From Streptomyces musisoli (GTDB lineage: Bacteria > Actinomycetota > Actinomycetes > Streptomycetales > Streptomycetaceae): a stretch of DNA of 64,000 nt. The position numbers were made by a program, and so were the translations under genes. The notes beneath the pieces were generated by a model. The model did not search any database, was not told the origin of the DNA, and worked only from the letters and a program-made list of their open reading frames with translations. The stretch spans positions 558,001 to 622,000 of the forward strand of contig NZ_JAERRH010000002.1 of assembly GCF_016741855.1 (NCBI RefSeq), written 5' to 3'. The first letter of the stretch is position 1, and each line of letters begins with the position of its first letter. This document shows positions 16,079-24,324 of the stretch, one piece after another.

Positions 16079-16108
16079 TTGGTCTAGGCCATAATTGGTC
16101 TGGACCAA
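16079..16108. promoter_or_regulatory. Two tandem DasR-responsive elements (dre) before chitinase
   Basis: Site one is TTGGTC-TA-GGCCAT (16079-16092, one mismatch in the arm). Site two is TTGGTC-TG-GACCAA (16095-16108, perfect 6-bp arms). Centres are exactly 16 bp apart. Both match the dre consensus core TGGTCTAGACCA known as the direct repeat in Streptomyces chitinase promoters and bound by the GntR regulator DasR. They lie 74-103 nt before the chitinase start. Confidence 0.88.
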
Positions 16109-16304
16109 GTGACGGTCAAGGTGTGCGGGAGGGCCTTTGCCCGTTCATGGGAATCGGCCGCACCCGGCCGGGGCCGCGATCCTGACGGCGTGTCATGGCC
16201 GCCGCCTGCGACCGCGCTTCGTTCGCCGCGTCCCCGCGGCCGCCGTGCCCGTGTCGGCGGGGCGTGCGTGGACGCCTGTACCGGGAGTCCGTGGTGAGCC
16301 GGGG

Positions 16305-16580
16305 TCAGCCGCCCCAGACCGACCAGGACGCCGTGCCGTGTGCGGACATCAGGGCGGCGAGCACGACCAGGTCGGCGATGCCCAGCCCCAGTCCGAGGAG
16401 CGCGCGGAACCGACGTGCGGTGTCACGGCGCAGGGCGATGACGGCCAGCACGATGGCGATGGGGCCGAGGACGAGGTTGAGGACGAGCAGCCCGACGAGG
16501 CCGAGGACGAAGGAGGCCACGGCCATGCCTTCGGTGTCCTGCCGGCCGGTCCGGCGCGCGGGCGGTGCGGTCAACCGCAT
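16305..16580 (-). CDS. Small DUF4190-like membrane protein
   Basis: A 91-residue protein with a short basic N-terminus (RLTAPPARRTGRQ) and two or three hydrophobic helices (MAVASFVLGLVGLLVLNLVL, IAIVLAVIAL, LLGLGLGIADLVVLAALMSA). The first pair with a positive loop (LRRDTARR) is the DUF4190 pattern. Its function is unknown. ATG at 16580 has GGAGGG 8 nt upstream and lies only 2 nt after the stop of the small gene upstream, so the two form an operon. The longer open frame to 16682 is rejected, because it overlaps that gene. Confidence 0.75.
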   Translation of the reverse strand: MRLTAPPARRTGRQDTEGMAVASFVLGLVGLLVLNLVLGPIAIVLAVIALRRDTARRFRALLGLGLGIADLVVLAALMSAHGTASWSVWGG

Positions 16581-16582
16581 GG

Positions 16583-16747
16583 TCAGGCCCTCCTCGTCCG
16601 GTTGCGGCGCCGCCGCTCGCGCCCCGCGAAGACGAGGAGCCAGACGGCGATGAGCGCACCGAGCACCAGGGTGACGGGCCACGGCAGATAAGCGGCCGAC
16701 CCCACGACGATGCCCAGCAGGAGCAGCGCGACGACCAGGAAAAGCAC
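16583..16747 (-). CDS. Very small membrane protein (54 aa)
   Basis: GTG start at 16747 with GGGAGGTAA just upstream. The protein begins VLFLVVALLLLGIVVGSAAY, continues LPWPVTLVLGALIAVWLLVF, and ends in a very basic tail (GRERRRRNRTRRA). It has two membrane helices in 54 residues. The stop TGA is 2 nt before the ATG of the DUF4190-like gene, a typical coupled arrangement. Function unknown; not recognised as a named family. Confidence 0.72.
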   Translation of the reverse strand: MLFLVVALLLLGIVVGSAAYLPWPVTLVLGALIAVWLLVFAGRERRRRNRTRRA

Positions 16748-17056
16748 GCTTACCTCCCGGGGGTGGTGGCGACGGCGGCGGACGGCGGGTTACCGGCCTG
16801 CCGTTGCGACGGCTTCTGCGGCCACTTCCTTAACGCGTTCATGACATCGCCGGTTACCCGTGAGCGGCCGTCTCACGCAGCCGCCCGCCTCCTTGGGCCG
16901 GATCCTGACGGGCCGACAGCGGCGCGGCCGCCTGCCGGGAGCGTCCGACCGGCAAGGCGCGGGCGGCCGGGGAGCGCAAGAGGGAACGCCGACGGCACCG
17001 AGGAACCCGGTGAGGCGGCCTGCTCCCGCCGGCTCCGTGCGTGGCCGCCGCCCGGC
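16748..17056. other. Intergenic region, nothing recognised
   Basis: About 310 nt of GC-rich DNA upstream of the small membrane operon. It contains GGTTACCGG near 16790 and CGGTTACCCGTG near 16852, which may mark promoter DNA. No coding frame with a ribosome site was found. Confidence 0.5.
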
Positions 17057-17338
17057 TCAGGTGGCGCGCGTTCCGCCGCCCCGCCGGATGCGGCCCAGCA
17101 GATCCCGGTGGTAGGCCGCGAGCCGCCCCGCCGGCACCGGGGCGGGGCTGCCGGCAAGGGTGTACCAGGTCTCGCTGCCGGAGTGCTGGACCGCGACGCG
17201 CACGCTGATGCCGTCGGAACGGAGGATGGTCGCGACGATGAGGTCACCGGTGACGACACCGACTTCGTCGGTCATCGCCCCGCCGGGACCGGCCGTGACC
17301 CGGTCGACGTAGCTGTTGACGCTGGGAGGGTTGTTCAT
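17057..17338 (-). CDS. Conserved hypothetical protein, 93 aa
   Basis: The product begins NNPPSVNSYVDRVTAGPGG and continues TDEVGVVTGDLIVATILRSD, VRVAVQHSGSETWYTL and LAAYHRDLLGRIRRGG. It is soluble, with no signal peptide. It looks like one of the short Streptomyces proteins with a beta-sheet core and a helical end; I cannot assign a function. The start at 17338 is inferred from composition, since the open extension to 17401 is Arg/Gly-rich; the ribosome site is weak. Confidence 0.6.
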   Translation of the reverse strand: MNNPPSVNSYVDRVTAGPGGAMTDEVGVVTGDLIVATILRSDGISVRVAVQHSGSETWYTLAGSPAPVPAGRLAAYHRDLLGRIRRGGGTRAT

Positions 17339-17455
17339 GGGGCGCAGGTTTCCATCACCCTGACCGGCGTGCGCCGCACCGCGCGGGTGCCGCGCACGCA
17401 TGTCCCCGTGTCGGGCGTGCGGCCGGAGCGCCGACTGCCGTCCGGCCGGTGGCGG

Positions 17456-18106
17456 TCAGGCCGCGACGCGCTCCGCGAGCTTGCGCGCCCTGGTGGCCGC
17501 GGCCTCGAAGGCGCGGTCACGGGAGGCCTCGGCCAGCGGGATCAGATCGGCCATCGCCGGGTTCTGCGACGCCATGGTCAGCTCCGGGACGATGAACTCC
17601 AGGTCCAGGCCGAGGCCGTCGGCGAGGATGGCCTCGAGGTAGTTCTGCACGTACTCGTAGCCCTCGCGCGGGGTGCCCGGCGCGTAGGAGCCGCCCCGGC
17701 TGGCCACGACCGTGACCGGGGTGCCCTTGGCGGACGGGTTCTCGCCCGCGGTGCGACCGATGAGGATCACGTTGTCCAGCCAGGCCTTGAGGGTCGAGGG
17801 GATCGTGTAGTTGTACATCGGGGCGCCGATCAGGATCGCGTCGGCCTGCTCCAGCTCCTCGATCAGCTTGACGCGCTCGGCGAAGGCGGCGGCCTGCCCG
17901 GGCGTGTGCGCGGACTCGGGGACGAAGCCGGCGAGGTGTGCGTCGGCGGTGATGTGCGCAACGGGCTCCGCCGCCAGGTCGCGGTAGACGACCGTGCCCT
18001 GCGGGTGCTGCTCCTCCCAGTGCTTGCGGAAGGCCTCCGTCACGGCGCGGGAAGCCGACGCCTCGGTCGGGAAAACGGACGAATCGATGTGCAGCAGGGT
18101 GGCCAT
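17456..18106 (-). CDS. azoR: FMN-dependent NADH-azoreductase
   Basis: A 216-residue flavodoxin-like oxidoreductase that reduces azo dyes and quinones with NADH through FMN. Landmarks are the phosphate-binding start LLHIDSSVFPTEASASR, the FMN-binding loop GAPMYNYTIPSTLKAWLDNV, VVASRGGSYAPGTPREG and the length typical of AzoR. It is divergent from an HxlR/DUF24 regulator gene (18254), the same partnership as Bacillus YodB-AzoR1, which responds to quinones and azo compounds. The ATG at 18106 gives the standard N-terminus. Confidence 0.93.
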   Translation of the reverse strand: MATLLHIDSSVFPTEASASRAVTEAFRKHWEEQHPQGTVVYRDLAAEPVAHITADAHLAGFVPESAHTPGQAAAFAERVKLIEELEQADAILIGAPMYNYTIPSTLKAWLDNVILIGRTAGENPSAKGTPVTVVASRGGSYAPGTPREGYEYVQNYLEAILADGLGLDLEFIVPELTMASQNPAMADLIPLAEASRDRAFEAAATRARKLAERVAA

Positions 18107-18253
18107 GTATGTCTCCGTAAAGGCTGTGCGGCCGGAAGGCGTGGGTGTGTGCAGCCGGACGCCGTGCGCTGGCTGAGTTTTCGTACTGGACTATTCTTAA
18201 CACATGGACTTACTTTTTTTCAGCCACCTACGGCAGAGAGTACCCTGAGGGGC
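18107..18253. promoter_or_regulatory. azoR/HxlR divergent promoter region
   Basis: This 147-nt intergenic region contains an A+T-rich stretch (about 18178-18230, with CGTACTGGACTATTC, TTAACACATGGACTTAC and TTTTTTTC). It is unusual for this genome and probably contains both promoters and the regulator site. I could not fix a clean palindrome by eye. Confidence 0.5.
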
Positions 18254-18634
18254 ATGGCGGCGGAGCAGAACCACGACAGCGCGGCGTGCAAGAGGGTGGA
18301 CGACGGCATCACCCGTGTCTTCCAACTCCTCGGCAAGCGCTGGAGCGGCCCGATCGTGGCCGTCCTGGTCGAGCAGCCCGCGTACTTCGCCGACCTCCGG
18401 CGTGCCATCCCCGGCATCAGCGAACGCATGCTGTCCGACCGGCTCGCCGAACTCGGCGCCGCCGGCCTCGTCCTGCGCGAGGTCGACGAAGGCCCCCCGC
18501 TGCGCGTCTCCTACCGGCTGACCGACGCCGGCGCGGCCCTGGAGCCCGCACTGCGCGCACTCGGCGAGTGGGCCAAGGCCCACCTGCCGGAGGCGGCGGC
18601 ATGCCCCCAGGCCGCCCTGGAACGACAGGTCTAG
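18254..18634 (+). CDS. HxlR/DUF24 family winged-helix regulator
   Basis: A 126-residue MarR-like regulator of the HxlR (DUF24) family. It contains ITRVFQLLGKRWSGPIVAVL, FADLRRAIPGISERMLSDRL and LVLREVDEGPPLRVSYRLTD, which are standard. Cys at about residue 12 (DSAACKRVDDG) matches the redox-active N-terminal Cys of YodB, HypR and QorR. A second Cys lies near the C-terminus (EAAACPQAA). The ATG at 18254 follows GAGG closely. It is divergent from azoR and so is likely a quinone- or electrophile-sensing repressor of that gene. Confidence 0.9.
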   Translation: MAAEQNHDSAACKRVDDGITRVFQLLGKRWSGPIVAVLVEQPAYFADLRRAIPGISERMLSDRLAELGAAGLVLREVDEGPPLRVSYRLTDAGAALEPALRALGEWAKAHLPEAAACPQAALERQV

Positions 18635-18780
18635 CCGCCGGGCCGGCCGCCCCCGGCGCCGCCCGAGGCGCACCGCGTACCGGCACGCGAGCTACCAGCG
18701 CACGCGGTCCCCCGGATGGCGGACCGCGTGCGCGTCGCAGACGGTGGTGGTGTAGGGACCCGTACCGGGAGGCTCCCCTC

Positions 18781-20154
18781 GTGCGCATCGTCACGGCCAC
18801 CGTCGCAGCCCTGGCCCTCACCGCCATGGCCGTACCGGCCGCGACTCTCGCGCCACCGCGCTCCCCGGCCACCGACGGGGTGTGGCGGACGGACGGCTAC
18901 GGCACCCTGCTCGTCCTCGGCCGGGGCGGCCTCAGGGAGTACCAGACCACGTCCGTCAGCTGCGTCAAGGGCGGCTCCGCACGACAGACCGGCCCCGGTG
19001 TCTACACCGCGTCCGACGGCACCGTCGTCACCGTACGGACCGGTCGCGACGACGACCACGCCCGGCTCGCCGTGGCCGGCTCGGTCGGACACCGGCAGCT
19101 CACCCGGGTCCGGGCGCTGCCCGCCGGCTGCAAGCGCCCGGCGTCCAGGGACCCGCGGGCCGGCTTCGACGCGCTCTGGCAGACCTTCGAGGAGAACTAC
19201 CCCTTCTTCGGCCGGAAGGGCGTCGACTGGCACGCCGTCCGCGACCGGTACCGGCCCCAGGTGCACCGGAACACCACCGGCCCCGAACTCTTCGACCTCT
19301 TCAGCCGCATGCTGAAACCCCTCTACGACGTCCATGTCACGATCGAGGACGACGACCGCGACTTCGCCGAGGTACGGCCCGGCACCGAGGTGCCGAGCGA
19401 CGACCTGGACGCCAAGGCCAAACGATTCATCGAGGCCCGCGACCTCGAGGACGCCACGCACCGGCAGGACTTCGCCGAGGGGCGGATCACCTACGCCGAC
19501 CTGCGCGGTGACCTCGGCTACCTGCGGATCTCCGCCTTCGACTACTACGCCGGCGACGACGCGCCCTACGCCGCGGACCGGACGGAACTGGACCGGGCGC
19601 TCGACACCGTCCTGACCCCGAGCCGCACCCGGGGCCTGAAAGGGCTGATCATCGACCTGCGCGTGAACGACGGCGGCTTCGACGCGCTCGGCATCCGGAC
19701 AGCCCAACGGCTCACCGACACCCCCTACACCGCCTACGCCAAACGCGCCCGCAACCACCCGGCCGACCCCGCCCGGCACACCCGGCCCCAACCCGTGCCC
19801 GTCGTCCCGGCCGACGCGCCCCGCTACACCGGCCCGATCGCCGTCCTCACCGGCGGTTCGACGGTCAGCGCCGGCGAGACCTTCACCCAGGCCCTGTTCG
19901 AGCGGCCCGGCCGCACCTTCCGGATAGGGCAGCCCACCCAGGGCGTCTTCTCGGACCCGATGACGCGAAGCCTCCCCGGCGACCTGCTCTTCACCCTGCC
20001 GAACGAGGAGTACCTGACCCGCACCGGCCACACCTTCGACGGCACGGGCATCCCGCCGGACATCACCGAACCGGTCTTCACCGACGAGGAGTTCGCGAAG
20101 AAGCGCGACTCGGCCTTCGACCGCGCGGTCGCCCTCCTGCGCGGCCGCGGCTGA
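18781..20154 (+). CDS. Secreted S41 family peptidase
   Basis: A 457-residue protein with signal peptide (RIVTATVAALALTAMAVPAA). An N-terminal small beta domain (about 30-115) precedes an S41 catalytic region: DALWQTFEENYPFFGRKGVD, LGYLRISAFDYYAGDD and KGLIIDLRVNDGGFDALGIR. The nucleophile is in LTGGSTVSAGETFTQAL (Ser near residue 366), and later IPPDITEPVF. This resembles C-terminal-processing or tricorn-core proteases acting outside the cell. The GTG at 18781 has GGGAGG 8 nt upstream. The long open frame back to 18145 overlaps the HxlR gene and is rejected. Confidence 0.87.
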   Translation: MRIVTATVAALALTAMAVPAATLAPPRSPATDGVWRTDGYGTLLVLGRGGLREYQTTSVSCVKGGSARQTGPGVYTASDGTVVTVRTGRDDDHARLAVAGSVGHRQLTRVRALPAGCKRPASRDPRAGFDALWQTFEENYPFFGRKGVDWHAVRDRYRPQVHRNTTGPELFDLFSRMLKPLYDVHVTIEDDDRDFAEVRPGTEVPSDDLDAKAKRFIEARDLEDATHRQDFAEGRITYADLRGDLGYLRISAFDYYAGDDAPYAADRTELDRALDTVLTPSRTRGLKGLIIDLRVNDGGFDALGIRTAQRLTDTPYTAYAKRARNHPADPARHTRPQPVPVVPADAPRYTGPIAVLTGGSTVSAGETFTQALFERPGRTFRIGQPTQGVFSDPMTRSLPGDLLFTLPNEEYLTRTGHTFDGTGIPPDITEPVFTDEEFAKKRDSAFDRAVALLRGRG

Positions 20155-20157
20155 TCC

Positions 20158-20202
20158 CGGTCAGCCGACTGCCGGTCAGCCGACTCCCGGTCAGTCGACA
20201 GG
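20158..20202. repeat. 15-bp tandem repeat covering a stop codon
   Basis: Three units of type CGGTCAGCCGACTGC. The rightmost copy contains the stop codon and last codons of the minus-strand ligase gene, and each unit carries a TCA (stop on minus) in the same register. Confidence 0.8.
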
Positions 20203-21669
20203 CCAGGTGTGCACCGGGGCGTTGAGGTGCATGTAGTCGATGTACATCTGGGTCATCCGGCGCAGCGCCTCGTGGCGGCCGGCGTGCGTGGTGGCGTCGA
20301 TGTGATGGAACATCTCCTTCTGCCACACCGCGCCGTTGCGCGCCGTCACACAGCGCTGCTCGATGACGCCGAGCAGCGGCTCCCGCCAGGCCGCGTCCAT
20401 GCCGGAATGCTCCAGGCCGCGGTGCGCGAGCGGCAGCAGCCGGCGCAGCACCAGCTCCGGGACATGGACCTCGCCCATCCCGGGCCAGTACAGCAGCGCC
20501 TCGATGCCGTTCCGGGCGGCGGCATGCAGATTGTCCTCGGCGGCCGAGAAGGACATCCGCGACCACACCGGGCGGTCCTCCTCCACCAGGGCCCGGGTGA
20601 GCCCGTAATAGAAGGCGCCGTTGGCGAGGGTGTCGGCGACGGTCGGGCCGGCGGGCAGCACCCGGTTCTCCACCCTGATGTGCGGCCGGTCGTTCGCGAC
20701 GGCGTAGACCGGCCGGTTCCAGCGGTAGATCGTGCCGTTGTGCAGGGTGAGTTCGGCCAGTTCGGGGATGTCGCCGCGGTCCAGCGTCTCCACCGGGTCC
20801 TGCTCGTCGCACAGGGGGAGAAGGGCCGGGAAGTAGCGCAGGTTCTCCTCGAACAGGTCGAAGACGCTGTTGATCCACCGCTCCCCGAACCACACCCGGG
20901 GCCGCACCCCCTGCACCTTGATCTCCTCCGGGCGGGTGTCGGTGGCCTGCTCGAACAGGGGGATCCGCGTCTCGTGCCACAGCTCCTTGCCGAACAGGAA
21001 CGGAGAGTTGGCCGCCAGCGCGACCTGCACACCCGCGATCGCCTGCGCCGCGTTCCAGTACCCGGCGAACTCCTCGGGCGACACCTGGAGATGGAACTGC
21101 GTGCTGGTGCACGCGGCCTCCGGGGTGATCGTGTCCGCGTAGGTCCGCAGCCGGTCGGCTCCGTCGATCTCGATGCGCAGGTCCTCGCCGCGGGCCGCGA
21201 AGACCTGGTCGTTGAGCAGCCGGTAGCGGGGATTCTCGGACAGCGCCCCCTCGCCGATCTGCTCCTGGAGGAGGGTCGGCAGGATCCCGACCGTGATCAG
21301 ACGGGCACCGACCGACCGGGCACGCCCGTCGGCGTGGTTCAGCGCGGACCGGATCTCCCCCTCCCAGGCGTCCGGGCCGCCCGCGATCAACCGCCTGGGC
21401 GGAACGTTGATCTCCAGGTTGAACCGGCCCAGCTCGGTGGACCACGCCGGGTCGGAGATCGCCTCCAGCACATCGGTGTTGCGCATCGCCGGCTCGGCGT
21501 CGTCGTCCACCAGATTCAGCTCTATCTCCAGGCCGACCTGTGGCCGCTCCGACTCGAAATGCGCCTCGCGCAGCATCTGTGCGAACGCGTCCAGGCACTC
21601 CTGCATCTTGATCCGGTACCGGCGGCGGTCCTCGCGCGTGAACACGAGCGCCGGGACGTCACGCCCCAT
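20191..21669 (-). CDS. Glutamate-cysteine-ligase-like carboxylate-amine ligase (GCS2)
   Basis: A 492-residue ATP-dependent ligase of the GCS2 family. Sequence landmarks are ERPQVGLEIELNLVDDD (metal and ATP site), RFNLEINVPPR, AACTSTQFHLQVSPEEFAGY, AANSPFLFGKELWHETR, HNGTIYRWNRPVYAV and RVLPAGPTVADTLANGAFYY. By family it would join the gamma-carboxyl of glutamate to an amine or cysteine. Streptomycetes use mycothiol, not glutathione, and the related EgtA makes gamma-glutamylcysteine for ergothioneine, but no other egt gene is near. The start ATG at 21669 is conventional. It is convergent with the S41 protease. Confidence 0.85.
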   Translation of the reverse strand: MGRDVPALVFTREDRRRYRIKMQECLDAFAQMLREAHFESERPQVGLEIELNLVDDDAEPAMRNTDVLEAISDPAWSTELGRFNLEINVPPRRLIAGGPDAWEGEIRSALNHADGRARSVGARLITVGILPTLLQEQIGEGALSENPRYRLLNDQVFAARGEDLRIEIDGADRLRTYADTITPEAACTSTQFHLQVSPEEFAGYWNAAQAIAGVQVALAANSPFLFGKELWHETRIPLFEQATDTRPEEIKVQGVRPRVWFGERWINSVFDLFEENLRYFPALLPLCDEQDPVETLDRGDIPELAELTLHNGTIYRWNRPVYAVANDRPHIRVENRVLPAGPTVADTLANGAFYYGLTRALVEEDRPVWSRMSFSAAEDNLHAAARNGIEALLYWPGMGEVHVPELVLRRLLPLAHRGLEHSGMDAAWREPLLGVIEQRCVTARNGAVWQKEMFHHIDATTHAGRHEALRRMTQMYIDYMHLNAPVHTWPVD

Positions 21670-21842
21670 CGGCCCTCCAGGGTCCCCTCGGCGGACACCT
21701 CTCCACCCAGCGTCGCATCATCGCGCGATGCCCACCAAGCGGATGCCCGGCCGGGCCCCCGCGCCGCAGGAAGCGCGCCGTCGCCGGGACCGCGCGGTCA
21801 CTCGGCGGGCGGGGTTCCGAACCACGTCCCACACCTCCCGGC

Positions 21843-22034
21843 CGGTGCGCCCCGCCTTCGGTGCACCGGCCACCATCGGCTCCCGCCCACCGTGTACCGC
21901 CCGCGGTCGGCTCCCGCCCTCCGTGCTCCGGCCCGCCGTCGGCTTCCGCCCTCCGCGCACCGGTCGCGTCCGGCCCCCGCCTTCGGTGCACCGGCCACCA
22001 TCGGCTCCCGCCGTCGCGCACCGGTCGCCACCGG
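21843..22034. repeat. 31-bp minisatellite, about six degenerate copies
   Basis: Units of the form CGGCTCCCGCCCTCCGTGCA followed by CCGGCCACCAT recur with 28-32 bp spacing. The phrase GGTGCACCGGCCACCATCGG is repeated exactly at about 21870 and 21986. The block fills most of the 400-nt gap between the ligase start and the LacI start, so any promoter must lie within or beside it. Confidence 0.85.
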
Positions 22035-22070
22035 GTGTTCCCCCGTGGCGGCTGTTGGGAAGATGGGCGC

Positions 22071-23585
22071 ATGACCATCTCCCGCGGCGCCCGCCGGCCC
22101 ACCATCGCCGATGTGGCCGAGGCCGCGTCGGTGTCCCGGACGACGGTGTCCCACGCCCTGAACGGCATCGGCAAGGTGGACCCGCGGACGCGCGAGCGCA
22201 TCAAGAAGATCGCCGCCGAGCTGGGCTACCGGCCCAACCTGCGCGCCCAGCGGCTGCGCCGCGGCGAGGCCAGGGCCATCGCGCTGGCCTCCTCGATGCC
22301 CTTCGCGGTGGCCGGCGGCCCGTCCCGGCTCGGCTTCTACATGGAGGTGGCCGCCGCGGCGGCCGAACGGGCCCTCGTCCACGAGTACGCGCTGGTGCTG
22401 ATCCCGCCCGTGCAGTCCGGATCCGCGCTGTACACCGTGGACATCGACGGTGCCATCGTGGTCGAGCCGGCGGCGGACGACGCGGCCGTGGCCCAACTGC
22501 GCGAGCGCGGGCTGCCGTACGTCACGCTGGGCCGGCCCACCGCGCCGGACGACGACGCCCCCTACGTCGACCTGCACGGTGGCCGGGTCGTCGAACTGCT
22601 CCTGGACCACCTGCGCGCGCAGGGCGCGCGCCGTCCCGCGCTCGTCGTCGGCGCGGGCACCCGTCACTCCTCGGTCGACGCGCGGGCCGCCTACGAACGC
22701 GCGGCGGCGGCCCACGGCTGGACACCGGTCGTCGCCTCCGCTCCGGAAGACGGTGGTGAGCAGGCGGGGTACGACCGGTGCGCCGCGCTGCTCGCCGAGC
22801 ATCCCGGCATCGACGCGCTGTGCGTGCTGGTCGACGCCTTCGCCGTCGGAGCGGTGCGGGCGCTGCGCGACGCGGGCCGCCGGGTCCCCGACGACGTCAT
22901 GGTCGTCACCCGGTACGACGGTCTGCGCGCCCGCACCTGCGAACCACCGCTCACCGCGGTCGACCTGCGCCTGGACCGGGCCGCGGCGGACGCGGTGGAG
23001 CTGCTGCTGGGCCGGCTGGGAGCGCAACCGAGCGGCGGCGGAGGGGAGTCGACGACCGGCACCGGTCCCGTCGGCGACACCGATGCCGATTCCGTCGGCG
23101 ACAGCGATGCCGGTTCCGTCGGTGTCAGTAGTGGCGGTTCCGTGGGTGGTGCGGGAGCCGTGCCCGTGGGGGGTACGGGTGCCGGTTCGGTGAGTGGTGC
23201 GGGGGGCGTGCCCGTGGGGGGTACGGGTGCCGGTTCGGTGAGTGGTGCGGGGGGCGTGCCCGTGGGGGGTACGGGTGCCGGTTCGGTGAGTGGTGCGGGG
23301 GGCGTGCCCGTGGGGGGTGCGGGTGCCGGTTCGGTGAGTGGTGCGGGGGGCGTGCCCCTCGGTGGGACCGGAGCTGTGTCCATCGGTGGTACGGGTGCCG
23401 GTTCCGTCGGGGACACGGGTACCGAGCCCGTCGGTGCTGGTGCTGGTGCTGGTGCTGGTGCTGGTGCTGGTTCGGTCGGCGTTTCCGATGCCCGCTCCGA
23501 CGGTGGCGGCGAGACTGCCGGGCTCGGGGTGGCTGCCCCCGAGCCGCGGCTCGTCGTCCGCGCCTCCTCCCTGCGGCGGCGGTAG
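22071..23585 (+). CDS. LacI family regulator with repeat-expanded C-terminal region
   Basis: A 504-residue LacI regulator; normal length is about 340. The N-terminal HTH is canonical (PTIADVAEAASVSRTTVSHA, hinge RPNLRAQRLRRG). The periplasmic-binding-protein-like sensor ends near residue 325 (VELLLGRLGAQPSGG). Then come about 165 residues of Gly/Ala/Ser/Val repeats: four 16-residue units VPVGGTGAGSVSGAGG and a (GA)6 tract. The usual family ending EPRLVVRASSLRRR follows intact. The repeats therefore expanded inside an otherwise normal gene. It is convergent with the purine-type operon, whose promoter has tandem LacI-type operators. Start ATG at 22071, with GGGAAG upstream. Confidence 0.9.
   Translation: MTISRGARRPTIADVAEAASVSRTTVSHALNGIGKVDPRTRERIKKIAAELGYRPNLRAQRLRRGEARAIALASSMPFAVAGGPSRLGFYMEVAAAAAERALVHEYALVLIPPVQSGSALYTVDIDGAIVVEPAADDAAVAQLRERGLPYVTLGRPTAPDDDAPYVDLHGGRVVELLLDHLRAQGARRPALVVGAGTRHSSVDARAAYERAAAAHGWTPVVASAPEDGGEQAGYDRCAALLAEHPGIDALCVLVDAFAVGAVRALRDAGRRVPDDVMVVTRYDGLRARTCEPPLTAVDLRLDRAAADAVELLLGRLGAQPSGGGGESTTGTGPVGDTDADSVGDSDAGSVGVSSGGSVGGAGAVPVGGTGAGSVSGAGGVPVGGTGAGSVSGAGGVPVGGTGAGSVSGAGGVPVGGAGAGSVSGAGGVPLGGTGAVSIGGTGAGSVGDTGTEPVGAGAGAGAGAGAGSVGVSDARSDGGGETAGLGVAAPEPRLVVRASSLRRR
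23172..23363 (+). repeat. 48-bp coding minisatellite, four copies
   Basis: Copies start at 23172, 23220, 23268 and 23316, each beginning GGTACGGGTGCCGGTTCGGT (fourth copy GGTGCGGG). Units one to three appear identical. The 48-bp length keeps the LacI reading frame. Degenerate partial copies lie on both sides (about 23050-23171 and 23364-23430). Confidence 0.95.
23433..23468 (+). repeat. GGTGCT hexamer repeat, six copies
   Basis: Six perfect GGTGCT units encode a (Gly-Ala)6 run inside the LacI tail. Perfect short units are prone to slippage in steps of two residues without a frameshift. Confidence 0.95.
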
Positions 23586-23609
23586 GGCGGGGCCCGACGT
23601 GCCCCGCCC
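23585..23609. terminator. Bidirectional hairpin terminator
   Basis: A perfect 9-bp stem GGGCGGGGC / GCCCCGCCC with a 7-nt loop. It begins at the last base of the LacI stop and ends just before the stop of the convergent TauE/SafE gene. Confidence 0.8.
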
Positions 23610-23613
23610 CGGT

Positions 23614-24324
23614 TCAGCTGCCCGCCATCAGGACCACCCCGGACACCAGGGCGAACGCGAGCACGAAGGCGCGCATCCGCTTGGCGTCGACACGCTGGTG
23701 CACCAGACGGCTCAGCCAGGCACCCGCCGCGAGCGCGGGCAGCAGCAGCACCGCCCAGCCCAGGTCCGCGGCGCGGCCCCGGCCGCTGGCGAACAGCAGG
23801 GCGAGCGAAGCGACTTCGCCGGCCAGGAAGCAGACGGCGACCGTGGCGCGCAGCTCGGCCGGTGGCCGGTGCTGGTAGACCAGGGCGAGGGGCGGACCGC
23901 CCACACCGGTCGCCGTCTCGGTCAGCCCGGTGACGACACCCGCGCCCACATAGGCCGCGCGCCCCGGCACGAAGCCGGGCACGACGAGGCTCACCACCGC
24001 CGCCAGTACCGTCGCGGCGCCGACGACCGTCCCCAGGTCGCCCTCCGGCACGACCCACAGCAGCGCGAGACCCCCCGGGGTCGCGGTCAGCCGCGCGGCC
24101 GTGATCCAGCCGGCGCCCCGCAGATCGAGGCTGTGCCGCTCCCGCCAGGCGACGTACAGGTTCAGCGGGATCATCGAGGTCAGTACGAACACGGGCAGCA
24201 GTCCGGGGTCCAGCAGTCCCGAGACGGGGGCCACGATCAGCGCGAAGCCCAGCCCGCTGGCGCCCTGCACGAACGCGGCCGCCGCCACGGTCAGCGCCAG
24301 CACGGCGAGCATCCACCCCGTCAT
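23614..24324 (-). CDS. TauE/SafE family membrane transporter
   Basis: A 236-residue protein with about seven or eight membrane helices. Family motifs are VQGASGLGFALIVAPVSGLL in the first repeat and LTETATGVGGPPLALVYQ in the second. This family moves sulfite, sulfoacetate or other organic anions out of the cell. It overlaps the amidohydrolase stop by 4 nt (ATGA), so it is the last gene of the permease-amidohydrolase-TauE operon. Export of an anionic breakdown product is a possible role. Confidence 0.85.
   Translation of the reverse strand: MTGWMLAVLALTVAAAAFVQGASGLGFALIVAPVSGLLDPGLLPVFVLTSMIPLNLYVAWRERHSLDLRGAGWITAARLTATPGGLALLWVVPEGDLGTVVGAATVLAAVVSLVVPGFVPGRAAYVGAGVVTGLTETATGVGGPPLALVYQHRPPAELRATVAVCFLAGEVASLALLFASGRGRAADLGWAVLLLPALAAGAWLSRLVHQRVDAKRMRAFVLAFALVSGVVLMAGS

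Noticed and set aside
16565..18253. N-terminal extension of the HxlR regulator
   Set aside because: It runs antisense through three other genes; the 126-residue form is the normal size.
21843..22034. CRISPR array
   Set aside because: The 28-32-bp units abut each other with no unique spacers, and no cas gene is present.
23172..23363. CRISPR array or assembly artefact
   Set aside because: Units are contiguous, keep the LacI reading frame, and the gene resumes its normal ending. A true coding minisatellite explains it better, although long-read confirmation would help.
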